Below, piece by piece: positions 54,061 through 64,000 of a stretch of 64,000 nt of DNA. This stretch comes from Eonycteris spelaea. Its lineage: Eukaryota; Chordata; Mammalia; Chiroptera; Pteropodidae. Under the pieces are notes generated by a model. That model was not told the DNA's origin. It did no database searches and saw only the letters and a list, made by a program, of their open reading frames with translations. Both the position numbers and the translations under genes were made by a program. Location: NCBI GenBank assembly GCA_003508835.1, contig PUFA01000034.1, forward strand, positions 3,250,501 to 3,314,500, written 5' to 3'. Positions within the stretch are counted from its first letter, which is position 1. Each line of letters begins with the position of its first letter.

Positions 54061-54409
54061 GATATGCCTGTTCTCATCTACCCTACTGTCACCAGTAACA
54101 ATAGTGACGAAGTATGTCAAACGAACTTCAAGCCCAAGGTACTAACACACACTGTTCTACCGTGGAAGGGCAGCCCATCTCTTCTGAAATAAACCACGCT
54201 GTAGTGGTGAAGGGCGTGAATTCGGAAGCCAGACAGCCCAGTGTGCTACGCATTTATTAGGCAAATATTCCAAGTACCTTATTTTAGGATTACTTGGTTG
54301 CTAGAATTTGTCTAAAACCTATTTTTTCCTCAAAAACTGTCCAATGTCAACTGTTTAAAACTAATATATGTTAATAAAATTATAGGAAAAAAAACCAGCC
54401 AACACTCTT

Positions 54410-54553
54410 TGAAAACTAAGTGACAGGCACCATTCTAATTGGTTTACATGTATCTTTAATCCTCCCGACACCATGAGATAGACTTTATAAGATAAGAAAA
54501 CAGACAGAAAGAGGGAAATAACTTCTCAAGGTTATATAGCTCGTACTGTAAAG
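54410..54553 (+). repeat. MIR SINE, left part (split by a MER1-like element)
   Basis: CTAATTGGTTTACATGTATC, TTTAATCCTCCCGACACCAT and AACTTCTCAAGGTTATATAG are MIR blocks. The MIR resumes after the insert at 54777 with CTGGAATTCAAGC. Confidence 0.8.
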
Positions 54554-54768
54554 CAGGGGTCCCCAGACCCCAGGCCGCGGATCAGTATGGGTCCCTGGCC
54601 TGTCAGGAATTGGGCTGCATAGCAGGAGGTGAGCGCCAGGAAAGCGAGCAAAGTTTCATCTGTATTTGCAGCTGCTCCCCAGTGCTACCATCACCACCTC
54701 AGCTCCGCCTCAGTTCCTCAGGCATTAGGAGCAAAGGTTCTTGGTGCCAAAAAGTTTGGGGATCACTT
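54554..54768 (+). mobile_element. MER1-like non-autonomous hAT element
   Basis: Starts CAGGGGTCCCCAGACCCC and ends GTGCCAAAAAGTTTGGGGAT plus CACTT, a 215-bp element with the ends of the MER1/Charlie3 family. It is flanked by CTGTAAAG and CTGTGAAG (54546-54553 and 54769-54776), an 8-bp target duplication with one difference, as expected for hAT. Confidence 0.9.
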
Positions 54769-54953
54769 CTGTGAAGGGACTGGAATTCAAGCCCTAACAG
54801 TTGACACTCTTAGCAACTCTACTAAATTATTTCTATGAACTGTAGGCTCCAAATTTTTTCCAGGTATAATTTGCCCCAGATTCAATTTCTACCACATCAT
54901 ACAGTTAATTCACTGGATCCAGTTTAAATAGGTAAATAAAGCTGGAAGACTTA

Positions 54954-55088
<135 letters not shown>

Positions 55089-56059
55089 TTATAGTCTAAT
55101 TCTATTCATTTGCTGTGTCATTTTAGAGTCAGGAATAGGTTGCTCAATTGGTAATGAAACTTGACTTCTGAATTTCATAACATTCAAAAGGAGAGGGATA
55201 CGGACCAGATTTGAATGCAACACAGTTCCATGGTTGAAATCATGGTGTTAAGATTTTTCTGGTATGGGAGCACCAGTTCTGTTTTCAATCCTCATTCCAT
55301 AGTGGATGATTCAGACTCAAGGAAATGTTGAATGTGATTTCACATGGCACCACTGTTAGCCAGCAGGCTTAAACAGTTCAAGGGAACAGTAAGGCTTTCA
55401 TGGCACTGTGAATTACAGCTATTCTGCTTACCATCAACCTCACAGATTTCTTTACAGGCACAGTCCTTCTCGTTTACCTTAAAGTAAACTACCCTTCAGT
55501 GAAATCATGTGAGGTATATTTTGGATTGAGTGTATTCATATACAAAAATTTTCATTATGCGCACACATTTTTTGAGGACGTGACACAATAATTACTCTTA
55601 TCAAAAGGAATAAACCAAAATGAAACATGTGCTGACTCATTTAGGGTGGGATTACCAATTTTTGTTTGCTTCTTTATTCTTTTCTGCATTTTCTAAAATT
55701 AATATACGTTGCTTTTACAATTAGAAAATACTATTTATGAAATACACGTTCTTAATACATTTGTGATTCCTTTAAAAGTGTTTGGATGACAATAAGGAAA
55801 CTATTTTTATGTTTCTTCTACACCTTACACTTCTCTGTTTTCCCACCAGTGCTTTTCAAATGGTAGGCACCCAGGAAGAAGTCTGCTTGTTCAAGAAGCA
55901 CATGGAGCTCCCCAAATCTGCCAAAAGCAGAAAATATTGAATTTGAGTTTCCTAATGTGATGTCTTTTTATGCATTAAGTATTCTTTCAGAATCTCTTCC
56001 CCCCTTCATTCATCTTGGTCTAGCAGCTCATATTATGATATAGTGCAGAATCAGACAAC

Positions 56060-56200
56060 CCTGCCTTATAAATATCTCTGCTCCAGTAAGATGTTTGAGT
56101 AAGTTATTTAGCTTTTCTGGGTCTTAATTTTTCATCTCTACAGATCACAGAAACTACCTTACAGGACTGTTGTATGGATTATATGAGGTAACATGTATTT
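56060..56200 (+). repeat. MIR fragment
   Basis: AGTAAGTTATTTAGCTTTTC, TGGGTCTTAATTTTTCATCT and TTGTATGGATTATATGAGGT follow MIR. Confidence 0.7.
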
Positions 56201-58454
56201 AAAGTGTAAAAAGCATTTATATATAGTTCAATATGTAGTTCAATGGCTATATTACCACACCAAGGCAGAATCCTACCAGTCCTCTTATTATTTTGGCAAC
56301 CTAAATGCTGCTAACAAAATTATGTTCCTTAAACATGGTTCTCGTTTTTATTCACAGGCAGCAACAGAATGTGATGGAAAAAACTAAGAACTCTGCCAAC
56401 TACTCAGCATATAAGCGTTAGTATGATATTTACTCCTCTAGCTCTTATTTTTTCTAACTGTAAAACCCAGCATGATTAGATCATCACAAAATTCTCTTCT
56501 AGTTTTAAAAATTCTAAGGTTTGATGCTTTTATTCTGGTTCAACAGGTCAAATTCCTGTGATTCTGAACTTATTTTAGATGAACACTTAACTTTTTATAG
56601 GCTAGAAATTTTATGTGCTAAAAGATTTATGAATATTTCAAGATCTTATAAAAATAATGGACAAAGCACTGCATATACAATATAAAGAATTTAAATATAA
56701 AACATCCAAAACAATAGGCAAACATTCAATGAAATTGAAAAGTGGATTAAAAAAAATTGATGCAAATATCTAATGGGCTCATCTAATTAATATTAAGTTT
56801 ACTATTTTAAAAAGTTAGTTTTTAATCACTAGAAATTTTTTCTTCACATTTTATTACTTATGTAGTAGTAACATATCTCATTATTATGAATCCTCATAAA
56901 AAATTATTATTTTCGGTTAGGATAGTATCTTAAATTTTGAAGTCAACTTTGAGATCATCTGGTATAATACTCCATTCTACGAATGTGAAAACAGAAGTAA
57001 GACGGGTGAAATGACTGGCTTGCTTGCAATCACAAATGACTAACTGCAATCATGACCAGGATCATGATTTTCTGACTCAGTTTCCTTGTTATGAATAGTA
57101 TGCTCCTCACATAAAACAGAGTAGGATTTGTAGAAGAAAATCATATTAATTTCCCATTTTATATTATGATAATCTCACAGAAGAGACAATTAAATTTTAA
57201 GCAACTCTGTGATCCAAGCATTCTGTTCTGCATGATTATTTAAAACCTGCCTTCTCCAAAGTCATGTATTTTTAACCTGCCATGTTTTTAACTGCTGGGG
57301 GGAAAACATACTCTTAAATGTCAGAGAGAAAAATAAAGAACAGGATAAGAAAATAAGGTTCCTTGGAGTCATTTCTGACGGTACTCACAGGCTGCCTATG
57401 TCTTGTTCTTTCTGTTTCCTGAACACAGAACTGTGGCTGAACACGAGGGATCGGTTTTGGAGGTTCAGGCTTTTTTTTTCTTTCTTTTTCTGTGACATTA
57501 CATCTGCTCTTATGAGTTGAATCATAGGTCTCTGTTTCTATGAAATTCTTGGGGCCAGATTTTGGAATTCAGAATTTAGAAAGTTAACATGGTGCATACA
57601 CCATACCTTATGCAATACTCTCAGTGGAGTGTGGGGGCAATATCACATAACCAAACAAGTTAATATTTCTGAAGCAGCAAAATGGGATAAAAGTTATAAA
57701 TGAGTTCATATTGGGTCGGGTTCTGCAGCTGAATGAGTCCTTAAAAACAAACTTCCTTTAGTTTTCAGAGCTTTTCAGATTTTGGAATTGCAGGTAAAGG
57801 GCTATACACGTATATAATTTCTTCGTGGCTAGTTCTCAAATCTGTCTTTTCCTATGTTCTCATCTTATGTCCAAACTCAACATGCCTAAGATGAAAATTT
57901 TAGATATTCCCATCAACACTATCAAGATTTCCCCATTAGCAATATCCCAAAAAATATTTTTAGCTCCCTTCTCAATTTTATTAGTATTATTTTGTTCATA
58001 GTAATTGCTTGCAGCCCTTTATCTTACCAAGTCCCTATCTTAAGGTAATGGTATGGAAATATAAGTTATTATTTACAAATGTGTTGTGTTATGCTGTAAA
58101 ATATCACCATGTTATATTAAATTTCATGTTTATAATTTCATCTTATAAAAGTTCACATATTTCACTACAGAAATACTTCTAGGTTACCATGATGGCTCAC
58201 AAAAGCCTAATCTACTCAAATTGTGATTTTAGAACTGCAAAACCATATTCATCTTGGCCAAATATGATCCCACTGTCAAAAAGCACATCTTGTTCATGGT
58301 GGGAGAAGCTTCCTTGCAGCAGACCGTAAGCCAGTATTAGGCAAGGAGGAGCACCAGATCCTGTTCTTACACTATAATATTTTTATCTGATTATATATAT
58401 GATACTTACTATGTACATGTCCTAAACACCTACTAAAGGTAGATTTCATTTAAT

Positions 58455-58480
58455 AAAAACAAAACAAAACAAAACAAAAG
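58455..58480. repeat. AAAAC simple repeat
   Basis: About five AAAAC units. No function seen. Confidence 0.9.
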
Positions 58481-60295
58481 ATAAGTCCTTCATAAGGAGT
58501 AGAGTTGGATTCTCTAGAGAAAATAGCTCCAAGGACCTATTCTTGTTAATGTCCAAAGGACACTATTCTAGTTAAATGGTTTGGAACCTCTGGTCTAAGG
58601 GCTTTCTAAATTGTGTTTGTTACCGCCCAGGGGTATATGCGTGTTCCTGGGTTTATGTTTGTGAGAGTGAGTGAGCATAAAACTGCCAAGAAAAGCAAAA
58701 ACGTACTGGAGACACCGAAACTAAGACAACAATATGTAGAGCTAAGTGTTAAGACAACATTCTGTAAAAGGATGTGATGTGTATTATGGTTATATAAAAA
58801 ACATTTCCTTTGGAAATTTCCATTGTAAATATCGCAAAATATCTGAAAAAAATGTCCCTTTTGGATTCTTCCAGGAGGGACTATAATCTTGATGAAATTA
58901 ATACCTAACTTTTGATTTCGAAACGTTCCCACTTTATTTCATGGACTAATTTACAACTTTGTGATGAGTGTTCTGTAGCCTTGAGAACTTCTCTTCAAGC
59001 TTAACGGCTTTTTCTTCTCAGCAAAATGTCACATACCACCCCAAAAGAATGTCAGTGTTCTCATATTAGCCATTATGAGATAAGAGATGACAGAAACTAT
59101 GGTCCACAAAGCTCTTTATCATGTGCTTAATAGCAGAAAACAATGAAATACAACTTAAAGAACTCATGTGCCGAATAACAACGTCAATGTAAGGGATAGC
59201 GTTTCCTAAAAGAACATTTGATTTTTATATTGTCACACATAGTTTTGCTTTTGTAGCTGGTGGGGGTACACACTTGACTTTCTCCACCAAGTCTATTTTG
59301 ATAGCAAAGGCTACCAGCCATAACAACATTTCAGCATTCTAAATTAATACCCGACATTCTGACATAAGATGGAAGTGTGCCCCATGTATTCACATCAGCT
59401 AAGACTTGGTTCAACAATATTTTATGAAATGATTTAATAATACTAATTATTTAAGCTGCTGTATTTTTTTAGTATATTTAATAATACTAATTATTTAAAC
59501 TGCTGTACATTTTTTAGAACAAATTACACAGCCTACCCCACCCCACCCTCGTTATAAAGGATGCTGCCATTGTTGGTGTAAAGCTTGTGATTGTAAAAAT
59601 CAATGAAACCTTAGAGCAGAGGATGGGAAGTTGGTAAAACATTTATCTTGTTCACAATACAAGTAACATGAAACTGACATGTGAGGTCAAAGTGAATAAG
59701 TATCTATATATTACCATTAGGGAAGTGCATTCCATGGCCTAAATTTCCTTCTTTAATGCCATTACTCAGTTGGATAACCTCCAACTGAAAATGACCAGCA
59801 GAAGATCAAAAACAAAAATAAAAGATGCAAAAGCTACTCATAATATAACTGCTATATTTAAGAACAAAAACTAAAAAGAAATGTGGTCTGTTTGAAAAAA
59901 TGTTTATGTTCTAGAAGAGAGAAAACATTATTAAAACAGGAAGAGAAGTCTGATTCTATCTTTGCAATAATTCAATTTTTCGAAGTCTCTAAAATGATTT
60001 TGACACAGACAGGAACGCTGAATAAAAGAAACAAAACAGATAGCAACTGCTTAGAAACTGCAATTTATTAAGTTCCATAAAATGAGAATAAATAATCAAT
60101 GAGTTCTAGAAATTTTTCTCTATCCCCCCATCAATCTACTTTGCTGAAAATGAGGATGTTCTACACCCGCTCGATGAGGCAGAAGACAGTGTACCAATGT
60201 TTTTTTTCTGTTGTCAATTTCTTGACTGCTTCTCATACAGGAGCAGAATACAAGGCTGTTAATTACCCTAATTTTAAGTTAAGAATTAAAAGATC

Positions 60296-60676
60296 TCTCA
60301 AACCAATCTAAAGATTCAATGCAATCCCTATCAAAATATCAATGGCATTTTTTAGAGAGCTAGAACAAATAATCCTAAAATTTATATGAAACCTTTAATA
60401 AAAGACCCAGAGTAGCCACGGCAATCTTGAGAAAGAACAACAAAGTTGGAGGTATCACACTACCTGATATCAAACTATACTATAAGCCTATAGTAATCAA
60501 AACAGCATGGTACTGGTATAGAAACAGATACACTGATCAATGAAACAGAATAGAGAGCCCAGAAATAAATCCATGGCTATACACTCACTTAATAGATGAC
60601 AAAGGAGGCAAGAATATACAGTGGGTAAAGACAGCCTCTTCAATAAATGGTGTTGAGAAAAATGGACAAACGCATG

Positions 60677-60708
<32 letters not shown>

Positions 60709-61980
60709 CTGGACCACCTTCTTACACCATATGCAAGAACAGACTCCAAATGGATTAAAGACTTAAACATAAGACCTGACTGAAACCATAAAACTCATGG
60801 AAGAAAATACAGGCAGTAATCTCTCAGATATTGCTACTAGTAATGTCTTTTTGGACAACTCCTTGGGCAAGTGAAACAAAAGGAAAAATAAACAAATGGG
60901 ACTACATCAAACTAAAAAGTTTTTGCACAGCAAAGAAAACTATCAAAATGAAAAACAACCAACCAACTGAATGGGAGAAGGTATTTGCTTATGATACATC
61001 TGATAAGAGGTTAATTTCCAAAATATATTAAAAACTCATACAACTCAACAACAAAAAACCAAACAATTCTATTAAAAAATGGGCAGAAGACTTGAACAGA
61101 TATTTCTCCAAAGAGGAAATACAGATAGCCAATAGATATCTGAAAAGATACTCAAAATCACTAATCATCAGAGAAATGCAAATTGTTTTTGCAATGAGAT
61201 GCGACCTCACATCGGTCAGAATGGCTGTCATCAATAAATCAAAAGATAACAAGTGCTGGCGAGGATGTAGAGAAAAGGGAATCCCCACACACTGTTGGTG
61301 GGACTGCAAACTGGTACAGCCACTATGGAAAACAGTCTGGAGGTATCTCAAAAAATTAAAAATGAATATACCTTTTGACCCAGTAATTATCCAAAGAAAA
61401 CCAAAACAATAATTTGTAAATATCTATGCATCCCTATGTTCATTCACAATAGCCATGATATGGGAGCAACCTAAATGCCCATCAACAGACAACTGGATAA
61501 AGAAGTTATGGTTCACATATACAAGGGAATACTACTCAGTCATGAAAGAAAATGAAATCCTACCATTCATAACAGTATGGATGGACTTAGAAGTTATTAT
61601 GCTGAATGAAATAAGTCAGACAGAGAAAGATAAATACTATTGATTTCACTGATATGTGGAATCTAAGAAACGAAAGAACAAACTAATAGAAAACAGACTC
61701 ACAAATATAGAGGACCACCTGGTGATGGCCAGAGGGGAGGGGGATTGGGGGGGCTGGTAGAATGGGGTGAAAGGTTAAAGAAGTACAAATTAGTAGTCGA
61801 TAGATGGACACAGGGATAGGGAGCATGGCATAGGGAATGCAGTTAGCAGTAATGTATGGCTAGGTTTAGAGCCAGGGGAGAGAAACAGCAACCAGGTAGA
61901 TAGTTTTATAAACTACGAAATGTCTAACTGTATACGTATACTGTATACGTTAAACTAATAATAAAATTTAAAAAAACCCC
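60296..61980 (+). mobile_element. L1, 5'-truncated, with target duplication
   Basis: Best-preserved L1 in the window. ORF2 3' half: ATCCCTATCAAAATATCAAT, AAAACAGCATGGTACTGGTA, TGGGCAAGTGAAACAAAAGG, ATGCGACCTCACATCGGTC. The 3'UTR ends TAATAATAAAATTTAAAAAA. Flanked by AAAAGATC at 60288-60295 and 61981-61988. The cut site TTAAAA fits the L1 endonuclease. ORF2 is interrupted by stops and by an A(18)-GAAAA insert near 60677-60705, so it is inactive. Confidence 0.95.
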
Positions 61981-62399
61981 AAAAGATCAGAAATTATTGA
62001 ATAAGCTATCACATTTATTTAATGTATCAAACATAGTAATTTTTAGTACATGTAAATAAGATCTATACATTTTCTATTTCTCAACAAAATGAGAAGTTCT
62101 AGCTGAGGTGTCAAGATACATTAGATATTAAAGTCTAACATGAGGTCACAGATTGCCATGAGGAGATTTTAAAATAACTGTCTCGAAATCTGTTAAGAGA
62201 GTCATCTGCTGGGCATACATGTGGCATAGATTATAGCAGAATGTGAAGATTTCTATGGGGAAAGCTGGGCTATTAGTCTTTCCCCCTCACTCCAAGTCTA
62301 GAGATGGGCGTCAGAGGGACCACCTGGAGAGCTGAATATGATCAGCGGTCACTGTGCACTGACATCTGGCACATAAAATAAAAGGCATTCGCTATGGAC

Positions 62400-62525
62400 T
62401 GAGGCACAAGCAGAGAGAGGGCAAAAGAAAGTGGGGACGAAAGCGGAGGGAAAGAGACCGAGAGGGAGAGTAGCAGGCAAGAAGAGAGGATGAGGGAGAC
62501 AGAGCGAGGGCAGGCAGAGCGGCGC
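62400..62525. repeat. GA-rich purine tract
   Basis: GAGAGAGGGCAAAAGAAAGT, CGGAGGGAAAGAGACCGAGA and similar runs: a purine-rich low-complexity stretch of about 125 bp. Confidence 0.8.
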
Positions 62526-62944
62526 TGAGAGCCTATTATCCCCCTCCTCCGAGATGGGCACGACAGGCAGGAGTGTTTCTTTGGACAGATGCTGGTCAAG
62601 AGGGAAAGAAAGCCGTCCTGGAGCCATCGGACACTCTGACCGAGAATCTGGACGCACTCATTTCTAAACGGAGATGGCGTGTACTATACAATGTGACTAC
62701 ACACCTTTTTATCACCACGAAAGGATGGATCAAAGAAGTTATGGACCACCTGAGTTTGTATCCTACCTCAAAGGAACAAGTTATCCCACTGAACAAACTT
62801 TAAAAGGACAGTAAGAGGCAAAAATTAAAGTCCATTTTTATAATTTCATCAATACATGAATTCCAAATTTTCAAATATGGCTATATAGTTGAATTAACAA
62901 AGTGACCGTAAATCTGTAAAAAAAAAAATGCATTTAAAGTTTTA

Positions 62945-64000
<1,056 letters not shown>

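Overview
This is a mammalian genomic window with intron-split genes, GT-AG splice sites, CpG islands and old mammalian interspersed repeats (MIR, L2, MLT1, L1, MER-type hAT and Tigger). It holds parts of two protein-coding genes, both on the minus strand and head to tail. The 3' end of PSMD1 (26S proteasome subunit Rpn2) occupies about 34.27-64 kb. The 5' end of ARMC9 (a ciliary basal-body protein) occupies about 1-21.2 kb. The same neighbour order is known at human 2q37.1, which supports both calls. Every coding exon was placed by translating the minus strand and checking splice sites and reading phase across exons.

Layout from left to right: ARMC9 coding exons 8 to 2 lie at 1342-17831, including a 25-nt microexon at 6790-6814. 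The non-coding exon 1 and CpG-island promoter lie at about 21.09-21.33 kb and carry a sequence matching the RFX X-box of ciliary promoters. About 13 kb of intergenic DNA follows, with a second CpG island at 24.6-25.6 kb that has no gene assigned to it. The PSMD1 poly(A) signal is at 34285-34290, with a probable non-coding terminal exon at 34.27-34.48 kb. PSMD1 coding exons at 35980-36126, 46344-46490, 47007-47093, 48571-48663, 50182-50351, 54965-55067 and 63074-63190 encode its last ~287 residues. The left edge lies in an ARMC9 intron and the right edge in a PSMD1 intron.

The two genes do not form a pathway; they are simply neighbours. PSMD1 is a housekeeping proteasome scaffold and ARMC9 is a cilium gene.

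Repeats are old apart from one better-preserved L1 (60296-61980, with an 8-bp target duplication). No lineage-specific SINE (Alu, B1/B2, carnivore, ruminant, pig, equine, afrotherian, xenarthran or vespertilionid tRNA-SINE) was recognised in 64 kb. With the L1 3' ends, this suggests a laurasiatherian, possibly a bat without active SINEs; that is a weak inference. The observations most worth checking are a one-base frameshift in the LisH-encoding exon of ARMC9, the X-box, a locally templated double duplication in ARMC9 intron 1, the unassigned CpG island, unusually high CpG density in the ARMC9 introns, and a three-layer nested transposon insertion in PSMD1. I found no convincing previously undescribed system.
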